A stretch of 64,000 nucleotides of DNA from Amycolatopsis mediterranei (GTDB lineage: Bacteria > Actinomycetota > Actinomycetes > Mycobacteriales > Pseudonocardiaceae). Where the stretch lies: NCBI RefSeq assembly GCF_026017845.1, contig NZ_CP100416.1, positions 2,705,592-2,769,591 of the forward strand. Reading direction: 5' to 3'. Below the pieces are notes generated by a model. It saw only the letters and a list, made by a program, of their open reading frames with translations. It was not told the DNA's origin and searched no databases. How positions within the stretch are numbered: position 1 is the stretch's first letter; each line of letters starts with the position of its first letter. Both the position numbers and the translations under genes were made by a program. Shown here piece by piece: positions 23,354-31,332 of the stretch.

Positions 23354-23563
23354 ATGCACAGCGATCTCATGCTCGACGCGGTCCGGGCCGAAGCGGCCTA
23401 CCGGAACGAGGAACTGCTGAAGGCCGGGCGCAGCGCCTGGGCCGTCCGCGCCCGCCGCGCCGTCCGCCACCTGCGGGCCGCGCACGCCGATGTCGAGGTA
23501 CCGGCGCAGGAGCGCCGCGAGGTCGAGCGGGAGACCGCCGGCGCTGCCAAGACCGCTCGGTGA
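23354..23563 (+). CDS. Small Arg/Ala-rich hypothetical protein
   Basis: A 69-residue, mostly helical, charged protein (MHSDLMLDAVRAEAAYRNEELLKAGRSAWAVRARRAVRHLRAAHADV). I do not recognise it. Small proteins of similar composition often sit before LAL-type regulators in actinobacteria, but no motif supports a function. AGGGGAACACG before the ATG gives a reasonable ribosome site. Codon use is typical of the neighbourhood, which supports a real gene. Confidence 0.6.
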   Translation: MHSDLMLDAVRAEAAYRNEELLKAGRSAWAVRARRAVRHLRAAHADVEVPAQERREVERETAGAAKTAR

Positions 23564-23592
23564 AAGTGTCGAAGGCGATAAGCGGTCGGAAC

Positions 23593-23615
23593 TTGTCGGT
23601 GGGGTGAGCAAGAAT
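23593..23615 (+). promoter_or_regulatory. PafBC-like promoter of the LAL regulator
   Basis: TTGTCGGTG, eight bases, AAGAAT. The -35 part is a perfect match; the -10 part departs from TANNNT at its first base. The GTG at 23623 follows the -10 box by seven bases. Confidence 0.5.
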
Positions 23616-23622
23616 GCTCCTC

Positions 23623-26600
23623 GTGCCCCGACTCGGCTCCGGAATCCCGCTCGTCGCCCGTACCCACGAGATGCGGCGGCTCCGCGCCGCCTTCGCCAGG
23701 GCCGAACGTGGCGAAGCCGGCGCGGCGCTGCTCTCGGGGGACGCCGGGGTCGGCAAGACCCGGCTGCTGACCGCGCTCGGCGAGCACGTCGAAGCGTGCG
23801 GTGCGCTGCTGCTCACCGGCCGCTGCATCGACGTCCGCGAGGGCGGTCTTCCTTATCTTCCGTTCGCCGAGGCGCTCGCCCCGCTGGGCAGCGCGACGGA
23901 CCCGGCGGTCGCCGCCGCGGTGCGGGCCCGGCCCGCCCTGGGGCGGCTGCTGCCGCAGGGGCAGGGCCTGGAAGAACCGCGCCCGGCCGAACACCCGCCG
24001 ATGACCTCGAACGACCGGGAAACCATGGTGCGTCCCCGGCCGGAGCAGGATCTCGGTCAGCTGCAGTTGTTCGACGCGGTACTGGGGGTGCTGACCGAGA
24101 TCGCCGAGGCGCGGCCCGTGGTGATCCTCCTGGAGGATCTCCACTGGGCCGACGCCTCGACCCGCAATCTGCTGTCCTTCCTGCTCAGCCGGCTGCGGGC
24201 GCAGCGGTTGCTGGTCGTGGGCAGCTACCGCGAGGAGGACGTCCACCGGCGGCACCCGCTGCGCGGCCTGCTGTCCGAGCTGGTCCGGCTCGCCACCGTC
24301 GAGCGCGTCGACCTGCAGCCCTTCGGCGCGGTCGACGCCCGCAAGTTCGTCGAGGCGCTGGCCGACGAGCCGCTGCCGGCGGACGTCGTGGCCGACATCG
24401 TCACCCGCTCCGAGGGCAACCCGTTCTTCGCCGAGGAGCTGCTCGCCACCAAGACCGAGTGCAACGACCTGCCCGCCGGGCTGGCCGAGGTGCTGCTGTC
24501 CCGGCTCGAGCGGCTCTCGCCGGACGCCCGCCGGGTCGCGCGGGTCATCTCGGTGGCCAACGAGCCGGTGATGCACGCCGCGCTCGCCGAGGTCTCCGCG
24601 CTGGGGGAGCTGGAGCTCGACGAAGCGCTGCGGGAAGCCGTCCAGCACCACGTATTGGTGGTGCTCTCGGACGGCTCGTACACGTTCCGGCACGCGTTGC
24701 TGCAGGAAGCGGTGTACGGCGACCTGCTGCCGGGGGAGCGGTCGCGCACACACGCGGCGTACGCGGCGCGGATCAAGGCGCGGCCGCAGGGCCGCGGCCA
24801 CGACGCGAAGCTGGCCTACCACTCGATGCAGAGCAGCGATCTGGCCACCGCGCTGCCGGCGTTGCTGCGCGCGATGGACGAGGCCGAGAAGCTCGGCGCA
24901 CCCGGGTCGGCGCTGCAGCACGTCGAACAGGCACTGTCCATTTGGGACGCCGTCGCCTCGGCGGACCGGCCGGACGGGGTGGACGAGCTGAAGCTGCTGT
25001 ACGAAGCGTCGTACTTCGCGGGAACGTCCGGTGAGCCCGAGCGGGCCGCGGCGTTCGCCCGCTCGGCCACCCAGGCACTGACCGCCGACGTCCCGCACGA
25101 TCGCGCCGCGAAGGTGTGGCGGCGGCTGGCGGACGCGCTGCTCGCGCTGGAGGGCACCCTGGACGAGGCGGTCGCCGCCATCGACCGGGCCTGGGACCTG
25201 GTCAAGGACACCGAGCCCAGCTCGGCGCGCGCCTGGGTGCTGGCCAGCCGGGCCGGGTTCCTGCGGATCCTCGACCAGCCCGAGGCTGCGCTCGACAGCG
25301 CGCTCTCCGCGGTCGCCGACGCGCAGGCGGTCGGCGCGGCCGGTGCGGAGGCGTCGGCGCTGGTCACCCTGGGCACGCTGGCCGACTCGCGGGGCGACGC
25401 CGCCGAAGCCCGGGAACGGCTGCGCCAGGCCGAATGCAAGGCGCGGGACGTGGGCGCGTACAACACCGAGATCCGCGCGACCTACTTCCTGGCGTTGAGC
25501 CACGACGACCAGGGCGACTTCGCGGCCGCGCTGGAGCACGCCACGCGCGGGGTCGCGCGGGCCGAAGAAGCCGGGCTGAGCTGGAGCGTCTACGGGCTGG
25601 AGCTGCGGGCGCGGCAGCTGATGCTGCGGTACCTGATGGGCGACTGGCCGGACGAGAGCGCCGGGCGCGCCGGGCGCGGGGTGTCCAGCGCGGTCGCGGC
25701 GCGGATCCTGGCCATCTGGTCGCTGTTCGTCGTCGCCCGCGGCCGGCTGGACGAAGCCGCGAAGCTGCTCAGCGGGATGCGGCAGCACTGGACGGCGGAC
25801 ATGCAGATCCCGCTGGCGGCCGGCGGCGCCGGGATCGAGCTGGCGTACTGGCGCGGCGCCCACGCCGAAGCCGTGCGCCAGGCCGAAGACCTGATCGGCT
25901 GGCTGGAGCGGATCGAACCCGGCCTGCTGGCCGGCATCCGGATCGCCGCGCTCGGCGTGTCCGCCGCGGCCAGGCTGGCCGCCGAGGCCCGCGTCCACGG
26001 CGACCAGGCCGCGGCCGAAGCCGCCGTGGCGGCCGGCGAACGGTTGCTGGCGCACGGCCGGATGTGCTCGGTGGTCGGCCAGCCGCGTTCGGGAACGCTC
26101 GGTCCGGAGGGTCGCGCGTGGCTGGCCCGCCTGGAGGCGGCGGCGAGTTGCCTGTCCGGCCGGGGCGACACCCAGCTGTGGGCGGCCGCGGTGGCGGCGT
26201 TCGGCTACGGCGCCGTCTACGAGCAGGCGGTCTGCCGCTGGCACGAAGCCGAAGCCCGGCTGGCCGAGGACGCCGAAGCGGGCGCGGCCCTCGAAGCGGC
26301 CCACGCGGTGGCGGTCCGGCTCGGCGCGATCCCGCTGCGCGACGCCGTCCGCGACCTGGCGCACCGGGCCCGCGTCGAGCTGGCGGGCCTCGAACCGGCG
26401 CCCCCGGCCCGCACGGTCACCGACCCGCTCACCGACCGCGAGCGCGACGTCCTCGAGCGCGTCGCACTCGGCCGCACGAACCGCCAGGTCGGCGAAGAGC
26501 TCTACATCAGCGAAAAAACGGTCAGCGTCCACCTTTCGCGCGTGATGGCCAAACTGGGCGCCAGCCGCCGCGCGGAAGCGGTCGCCATCGCCTACGACCG

Positions 26601-26628
26601 CGGCCTCCTCACCGCCCCCACCGCGTGA
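23623..26628 (+). CDS. LAL-type (large ATP-binding, LuxR-family) transcriptional regulator
   Basis: A protein of about 1,000 residues. The N-terminal AAA-like ATPase has Walker A GDAGVGKT (around residue 40) and Walker B VVILLEDLHWAD with the following sensor region VVGSYREEDVHRRHPLRGLL. A long helical-repeat (TPR-like) middle part follows, and a C-terminal LuxR helix-turn-helix (LTDRERDVLERVALGRTNRQVGEELYISEKTVSVHLSRVMAKLGASRRAEAV). LAL proteins activate catabolic or secondary-metabolite operons in response to ligands bound by the middle part. I take GTG 23623, seven bases after a promoter-like -10 box; the ATG at 23614 overlaps that box. No obvious target cluster is adjacent. The stop codon forms the start of a 21-bp repeat array. 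Confidence 0.9.
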   Translation: MPRLGSGIPLVARTHEMRRLRAAFARAERGEAGAALLSGDAGVGKTRLLTALGEHVEACGALLLTGRCIDVREGGLPYLPFAEALAPLGSATDPAVAAAVRARPALGRLLPQGQGLEEPRPAEHPPMTSNDRETMVRPRPEQDLGQLQLFDAVLGVLTEIAEARPVVILLEDLHWADASTRNLLSFLLSRLRAQRLLVVGSYREEDVHRRHPLRGLLSELVRLATVERVDLQPFGAVDARKFVEALADEPLPADVVADIVTRSEGNPFFAEELLATKTECNDLPAGLAEVLLSRLERLSPDARRVARVISVANEPVMHAALAEVSALGELELDEALREAVQHHVLVVLSDGSYTFRHALLQEAVYGDLLPGERSRTHAAYAARIKARPQGRGHDAKLAYHSMQSSDLATALPALLRAMDEAEKLGAPGSALQHVEQALSIWDAVASADRPDGVDELKLLYEASYFAGTSGEPERAAAFARSATQALTADVPHDRAAKVWRRLADALLALEGTLDEAVAAIDRAWDLVKDTEPSSARAWVLASRAGFLRILDQPEAALDSALSAVADAQAVGAAGAEASALVTLGTLADSRGDAAEARERLRQAECKARDVGAYNTEIRATYFLALSHDDQGDFAAALEHATRGVARAEEAGLSWSVYGLELRARQLMLRYLMGDWPDESAGRAGRGVSSAVAARILAIWSLFVVARGRLDEAAKLLSGMRQHWTADMQIPLAAGGAGIELAYWRGAHAEAVRQAEDLIGWLERIEPGLLAGIRIAALGVSAAARLAAEARVHGDQAAAEAAVAAGERLLAHGRMCSVVGQPRSGTLGPEGRAWLARLEAAASCLSGRGDTQLWAAAVAAFGYGAVYEQAVCRWHEAEARLAEDAEAGAALEAAHAVAVRLGAIPLRDAVRDLAHRARVELAGLEPAPPARTVTDPLTDRERDVLERVALGRTNRQVGEELYISEKTVSVHLSRVMAKLGASRRAEAVAIAYDRGLLTAPTA

Positions 26629-26772
26629 TCAGAAGGTCAACTCATGTGATCGAGAGGTCGACACGCGTGATTGAAGGGTCGACACGGCCGAGCCTGAGGG
26701 GTTCGCCGTGTCGACCCTCAAATCACGAGTGCTGACCCTTCAATCACGTGAGTTGACTCTTCGATCACGTCA
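26626..26772. repeat. Stop-codon-anchored 21-bp repeat array, family 2 (three units each way)
   Basis: From the TGA of the LAL gene run three 21-bp units of the form TGAT(C/T)-N4/5-GGTC(A/G)AC(T/A)C; then an 18-base centre; then three inverted units that end two bases from the TGA of the convergent gabD2. Because 21 is a multiple of three, every unit repeats TGA in frame with the gene. The element fills the whole gap between the two stops. Confidence 0.9.
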
Positions 26773-28380
26773 GCGCGGGAGGCGGCGGAGGGCTTTGAGG
26801 CCGAACGTCATGCCTCGGGACCACAGTGAGCCCGGGATCGCGCGCGGCGGGCGGAGGGCCAGGCCGCGCTGGAGCGCGATCGACTGGGACTCCGTGTACT
26901 TCAGCAGGCCTTCGGCGCCGTTGCGGCGGCCGACGCCCGAGTCCTTCATCCCGCCCATCGGGACGCCGACGCTGCCGAACGTCGCCGCGTAGCCCTCGTT
27001 CACGTTGACCGTCCCGGCCTTCAGCCGCGCCGCGACCTCCCAGCCCGCGCGGCCGTTGCGGGACCAGACGCTGGCGTTGAGCCCGAACGGCGTGTCGTTG
27101 GCCCGCTCGATGGCGTCGGTGACGTCGGTGTAGCCGTAGATCGAGACGACCGGCCCGAACGTCTCCTCCGCGAACGGCAGCATGTCCGGGGTGACGCCGG
27201 AGAGCACCGTCGGCTCGTAGAACAGCGGCCCGAGGTCGGGCCGCGCGCGGCCGCCGGTCAACACCGAAGCGCCCTTCGCGCGGGCGTCCTCGACGTGCGC
27301 CGACACCGTCGCGAGCTGGTCTTCCGACGTCAGCGAGCCCATCTGGGCGTGGTAGTCCAGCGCGCCGCCGAGCCGCAAAGCCGCCGTGCGCGCGACGAAC
27401 GCACGGGTGAACTCCTCGCGGATGTCCTCGTGGACGTAGATCCGCTCGACCGACACGCACAGCTGCCCGGCCGAGGAGAAACACGCCGTCACCGCGCCCG
27501 TCGCGGCCTTCGCGACGTCGGCGTCGGGCAGCACGACCATCGGGTTCTTGCCGCCGAGTTCCAGCGAGTACGACGTCAGCCGCTTCGCCACCTGGCCCGC
27601 CAGCTCCTTGCCGGTCGGTGTGGAGCCGGTGAAGCAGAGGTAGTCCGACTCCTCGACCAGCGCGGTGCCGATCTTCGAGCCGCGGCCGAGCACGATCTGC
27701 CAGGTCCCGGCGGGCAGCCCGGCCTCCTCGGCGAGCTCGTGCAGCCACAGCGCCGAAAGCGCGGTCTGGTTGTCCGGCTTCTGCACGACGGCGTTCCCCG
27801 CGGCCAGCGCCGGCAGGACGTCCATCGCGGTCAGAGCCAGGGGGTAGTTCCACGGCGAGATGATCCCGACGACGCCCTTGGGGTGACGGACCTCGCCCGC
27901 GCGGGTCAGGCCGGGGATGACGCCGGCGACCCGGCGGGGCGCGAGGAGCTTCGCCGCGTGCTTGCCGTAGTAGGCCGCCACCAGCGCGGTCGCGCTGACC
28001 TCGTCGAACGCGTCGAGCCGCGCCTTGCCGGCCTCGACCTGGACCAGGTCCAGTACCTCGTCCTGCCGGGCGAGCACGAGGTCGTGCAGGCGGGTGAGGA
28101 CGCGGGCGCGCTCGGCGGGGGAGCGGTCGGCCCACGCCGTCTGGGCCGTGCGCGCGTCCGCGAACACCGCCCGGACGTCGGCGTCGGTGGCCTGCGGCAG
28201 CGTCGCGATCGGCAACCCGGTGAAGGGCGCCCGCATCCGGATCGGCGCGGAGTCCGCGCCGCCCGTCACGCGGGCGACGAGCCGGGCCGCCCGCGCCGAG
28301 CCCGGCGCCCCGGCGACGCCGCCGACGGTGGGCGGCAGCGAGGGGTCTTCGACCGCGTTCGCGGGGGTCGTGCTGGTCAT
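26770..28380 (-). CDS. gabD2: Succinate-semialdehyde dehydrogenase (NADP-type, GabD2-like)
   Basis: A 536-residue aldehyde dehydrogenase. It has VVGIISPWNYPLALTAMDVLPALAAGNAVVQKPD (cofactor binding), FTGSTPTGKEL, the general base Glu in SLELGGKNP and the nucleophile Cys in SSAGQLCVSVERIYV, then EETFGPVVSIY. Length and sequence style fit the mycobacterial/actinobacterial GabD2 group that oxidises succinic semialdehyde to succinate, closing the GABA shunt; other medium-chain aldehydes are possible substrates. No gabT is nearby. Two candidate operators lie upstream (28442-28452 and 28473-28487). Confidence 0.9.
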   Translation of the reverse strand: MTSTTPANAVEDPSLPPTVGGVAGAPGSARAARLVARVTGGADSAPIRMRAPFTGLPIATLPQATDADVRAVFADARTAQTAWADRSPAERARVLTRLHDLVLARQDEVLDLVQVEAGKARLDAFDEVSATALVAAYYGKHAAKLLAPRRVAGVIPGLTRAGEVRHPKGVVGIISPWNYPLALTAMDVLPALAAGNAVVQKPDNQTALSALWLHELAEEAGLPAGTWQIVLGRGSKIGTALVEESDYLCFTGSTPTGKELAGQVAKRLTSYSLELGGKNPMVVLPDADVAKAATGAVTACFSSAGQLCVSVERIYVHEDIREEFTRAFVARTAALRLGGALDYHAQMGSLTSEDQLATVSAHVEDARAKGASVLTGGRARPDLGPLFYEPTVLSGVTPDMLPFAEETFGPVVSIYGYTDVTDAIERANDTPFGLNASVWSRNGRAGWEVAARLKAGTVNVNEGYAATFGSVGVPMGGMKDSGVGRRNGAEGLLKYTESQSIALQRGLALRPPRAIPGSLWSRGMTFGLKALRRLPR

Positions 28381-28441
28381 GACGTCTCCGTTCCGGCGGA
28401 GTCCGCGCGACGTCGCGCAGGGGTTACCGACGAGTACACCA

Positions 28442-28452
28442 TACCGTCGGTA
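28442..28452. promoter_or_regulatory. Small palindrome upstream of gabD2
   Basis: TACCG-T-CGGTA, 62 bases before the gabD2 start, overlapping a possible minus-strand -10 box (TATGGT). It resembles TetR-type half sites, but no regulator is adjacent, so the assignment is weak. Confidence 0.35.
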
Positions 28453-28472
28453 CGTCAGATGTCCAGCGTGAT

Positions 28473-28487
28473 GTGAATAAGATTCAC
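28473..28487. promoter_or_regulatory. GTGAATAAGATTCAC dyad upstream of gabD2
   Basis: Arms GTGAAT and ATTCAC around AAG. Its core TGAATAAGATTCA repeats, with one change, the two sites upstream of the acyltransferase at 8876 and 8953. It overlaps the stop codon of the membrane protein gene that ends at 28484. Confidence 0.45.
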
Positions 28488-29383
28488 GTCTTGGGCGGGT
28501 GCAGCGGCGGCAGCTGGTAGTTCGGTTCCGTCGGTTCCTGCTGAACCGGGTGCTGCTGAGCCTGCGTGGCGCCGCCGTAAGGATCGTCGGGCTGCTGCGC
28601 CGGGAACGGCTGCGACGCCGGGCCGCCGTACGGAGGCGGCTGCGGGCCGGTCTGCGGCGGTGGCGGGGCCTGGGCGGGGAACGGCTGCGACACCGGCTGA
28701 CCCGGGTAGGGCTGCCCGTACTGCTGGGGCGGCACCGGGTACGGCCGTGACTGCTGCTGGTAGGGCCCGGACGGTGGGCCGGCCGGCGCCGCGACGGGGG
28801 GCCGGCGCCCGGCCAGTACCGCGGCCACCAGCGTCAGCAACGCGACGATCCCGCTGCCGATCAGCAACCAGAACCCGATCCCGGTCGTGTAGTGCGACTT
28901 GAGCGCCGGCTGGTCGCTCTCGTAGCTCAAGGTCGCCGAGACGTCCATGCCGAGCATCCACACCGCCGCGGCCACTCCGGCGGCTCCGGCCACCAGCGTC
29001 GTCCGGGCGGCCGAGCGCACGCCGGGGCCCGCCGAGCGGCGTGCGCCGGCGAGCGCCAGCCCGGCCCCCGCGAGCAGCACCACCGCGGCCGTGGTGAGCG
29101 GGATCCCGTACCGGGCGACGTGGGCGTTGTCGTAGAACTGCTTCGTCTGCTCGTCGGGCTCGACGGTGAACGAGCGCGACCAGGCGCTGATCGTCTGGCT
29201 GCTCTCGGTCTTGCCGTCCACCACCTGCTCGAACGACGTCTGCGGCAGGAAGGACCCGGCGATCACCAGCACCGCGGCGAGGGCGCCGAGGATCGCGGCC
29301 AGCAGCCGGAAGACGGCGCCCGGGTCGGCAGGCGGCTGGGCGGGTGGCGGGCCGTACGGGTACGGGTACGGGGCGGCGGTCAT
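28484..29383 (-). CDS. Proline-rich tail membrane protein
   Basis: A 299-residue protein of unknown function. A short Pro/Tyr-rich N-terminus (YPYPYGPPPAQPP) precedes four probable membrane segments: residues about 26-46, 100-120, 133-152 and 175-200. Between the first two is an extracytoplasmic loop (TSFEQVVDGKTESSQTISAWSRSFTVEP). The last 100 residues are Pro/Gln/Tyr-rich without fold, typical of actinobacterial envelope proteins with cytoplasmic disordered tails. The ATG at 29383 is preceded by GAGGGGAG; a longer frame upstream has no such site. Confidence 0.75.
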   Translation of the reverse strand: MTAAPYPYPYGPPPAQPPADPGAVFRLLAAILGALAAVLVIAGSFLPQTSFEQVVDGKTESSQTISAWSRSFTVEPDEQTKQFYDNAHVARYGIPLTTAAVVLLAGAGLALAGARRSAGPGVRSAARTTLVAGAAGVAAAVWMLGMDVSATLSYESDQPALKSHYTTGIGFWLLIGSGIVALLTLVAAVLAGRRPPVAAPAGPPSGPYQQQSRPYPVPPQQYGQPYPGQPVSQPFPAQAPPPPQTGPQPPPYGGPASQPFPAQQPDDPYGGATQAQQHPVQQEPTEPNYQLPPLHPPKT

Positions 29384-29456
29384 CGGAACTCCCCTCGTTC
29401 GGAGGGGATTGGACCACGAAATCCGCCTGCGGATAAGGGGCAAAGCACCCTGGTGG

Positions 29457-30074
29457 TCAGCTCGGCGCAGCGGTGGCGTCCTCGTAGAGCAGGACGGCGA
29501 TGCGCTTCCACTCCTCCAGGAGCTGCCGGCGCCGGTGCGGGGCGCCGCCGAGCTCGGCGTCCAGCGCCAGTCCGCGGGTGAGGTTCACGGTGAGCCAGAA
29601 CAGCATCTCCGCCCGCTCCGGCGGGAGCTCGCCGGCGACCTGCGTGACGTGCTCGAGCGTGGCGCGGCCGAGCGCGCGGTCGACCGGGCGGATGGCCGCG
29701 CGCAGTTCGGGATCGGTGCGGGCGGCGACCCACAGTTCGGTGACGGCGGTGGAGAGCGTGCCGGAATAGCCGGCCCACAGCAGGTCGATCGCCGCGGCGA
29801 CCCCGCTGCCGCCACCGGGCAGCTCGTCCAGTGACTCCGCGAGCCGGCGGCGCAGCTTCGTCGTCAGGTGCTCGACCGCGGCCGCCATCAGCTCGGCCTT
29901 CGCGGTGAAGTGGTGCTGCACGGCGCCCTTCGACACGCCCGCGCGGGCGCAGATCTCCTGCACCGACGTGCGCGCGTAGCCGACCTCGACCAGGCAGTCG
30001 ATGGTCGCGTCGAGCAGCGCCGTGCGGGTCTGCTCGCGCCGCTGCGCCTGGGTCCGGTGCGTCGTCTCGGTCAC
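29457..30074 (-). CDS. TetR family regulator
   Basis: A 205-residue TetR-type repressor: RREQTRTALLDATIDCLVEVGYARTSVQEICARAGVSKGAVQHHFTAKAELMAAAVEHL is the DNA-binding domain, followed by a helical ligand domain. It is divergent from an acyl-CoA dehydrogenase/CoA-transferase operon with a 95-base gap, so it probably controls that operon in response to an acyl-CoA. I found no convincing long dyad in the gap, only an ATGTACAT palindrome at 30110-30117. Confidence 0.88.
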   Translation of the reverse strand: MTETTHRTQAQRREQTRTALLDATIDCLVEVGYARTSVQEICARAGVSKGAVQHHFTAKAELMAAAVEHLTTKLRRRLAESLDELPGGGSGVAAAIDLLWAGYSGTLSTAVTELWVAARTDPELRAAIRPVDRALGRATLEHVTQVAGELPPERAEMLFWLTVNLTRGLALDAELGGAPHRRRQLLEEWKRIAVLLYEDATAAPS

Positions 30075-30169
30075 CGCGGCCTCCCTGCTTTACCTACAGG
30101 CCGGTACGGATGTACATTCCGATCAGAACTTACATGCTGAGCGTCATGTTTTCCAGCAGGAGGGTCCCC

Positions 30170-31321
30170 GTGCCACTGCAACTGCCGAAGAGCTCGTGGA
30201 GCACGACCGAGCTCGACGACCTCCGCGAACTCGTCCGGTCGTTCCTGCAGAAGGAAGCCGTCCCGCACCAGGAACGCTGGGCGGCGGCGAAGAAGGTCGA
30301 CCGCGAGCTGTGGACGAAGGCGGGCGACGTCGGCCTGCTGTGCCTGTCCATCCCCGAGGAGTACGGCGGGGGCGGCGGCACCTTCGCCCACGAGGCCGTC
30401 CTCTACGAAGAGCAGGCGCGCGCCGGCGACGGCGCGTGGGGCGTCACCGTCCACAATGGAATTGTCGCGCACTACCTGCTCGCCTACGCGTCGGAAGACA
30501 AGAAGCGCGAGTGGCTGCCGAAACTGGCCAGCGGCGAAATGGTCGGCGCGATCGCGATGACCGAGCCCGGCACCGGCTCGGACCTGCAGGGCATCAAGAC
30601 GCGCGCGGTCCGCGACGGCGACCACTACGTCCTCAACGGCGCGAAGACCTTCATCACCAACGGCCTGCACGCCGACCTCGTCGTCGTCGCGTGCAAGACC
30701 GACCCGGACGCGGGCGCGCAGGGCGTGTCGCTGATCGTGGTCGAGACCGACACGCCGGGCTTCCGCCGCGGCCGCGTCCTCGACAAGGTCGGGCTCAAGG
30801 GCCAGGACACCGCCGAGCTGTTCTTCGACGACGTCCGCGTGCCGGCCGGCAACCTCCTCGGCGACGCCGAGGGGCAGGGCTTCATCCAGCTGATGCTGCA
30901 GCTGCCGCAGGAACGGCTGATCATCGCCGTCACCGCGGTGGCCGGGCTGGAGGCGGCGGTCGACCTCACGCTCGAGTACACCAAGGAGCGCACGGCGTTC
31001 GGCCGGCCGATCTTCTCCTTCCAGAACACCAAGTTCAAGCTCGCGGAGGCGGCGACCGAAGCCGCGGTGGCGCGGGCGTTCCTCGACCAGTGCATCGAAC
31101 GGCACCTCAAGGGCGAGCTCGACGTCCAGGGCGCGGCGATGGCGAAGCTGTGGACCACCGAGCGCGTCAACAAGGTCATCGACGACTGCGTGCAGCTCTT
31201 CGGCGGCTACGGCTACATGACCGAGTACCCGATCGCCCGCGCCTGGGCCGACGTCCGGATTTCCCGGATCTTCGGCGGCACCAGCGAAATCATGAAGGAA
31301 ATCATCTCCCGCTCGCTCTGA
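30170..31321 (+). CDS. Acyl-CoA dehydrogenase
   Basis: A 383-residue flavoprotein of the acyl-CoA dehydrogenase family: LSIPEEYGGGGGTFAHEAVLYEEQ, AIAMTEPGTGSDLQGIKTRAV, the catalytic-base region near the C-terminus (QLFGGYGYMTEYPIARAWADVRISRIFGGTSEIMKEII). It introduces the alpha-beta double bond into an acyl-CoA and passes electrons to ETF. An AGGAGGG site five bases before the GTG at 30170 decides the start over an upstream in-frame one at 30110. It forms an operon with the CoA-transferase 11 bases downstream and is divergent from the TetR gene. Confidence 0.9.
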   Translation: MPLQLPKSSWSTTELDDLRELVRSFLQKEAVPHQERWAAAKKVDRELWTKAGDVGLLCLSIPEEYGGGGGTFAHEAVLYEEQARAGDGAWGVTVHNGIVAHYLLAYASEDKKREWLPKLASGEMVGAIAMTEPGTGSDLQGIKTRAVRDGDHYVLNGAKTFITNGLHADLVVVACKTDPDAGAQGVSLIVVETDTPGFRRGRVLDKVGLKGQDTAELFFDDVRVPAGNLLGDAEGQGFIQLMLQLPQERLIIAVTAVAGLEAAVDLTLEYTKERTAFGRPIFSFQNTKFKLAEAATEAAVARAFLDQCIERHLKGELDVQGAAMAKLWTTERVNKVIDDCVQLFGGYGYMTEYPIARAWADVRISRIFGGTSEIMKEIISRSL

Positions 31322-31332
31322 GAGGACCGACT

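Noticed and set aside
26626..26772. The 21-bp repeats as a small CRISPR array
   Set aside because: The units are contiguous, without unique spacers, they appear in both orientations, and there are no cas genes.
30075..30169. TetR operator between the regulator and acyl-CoA dehydrogenase
   Set aside because: Only an eight-base ATGTACAT palindrome is visible; arms cannot be extended.
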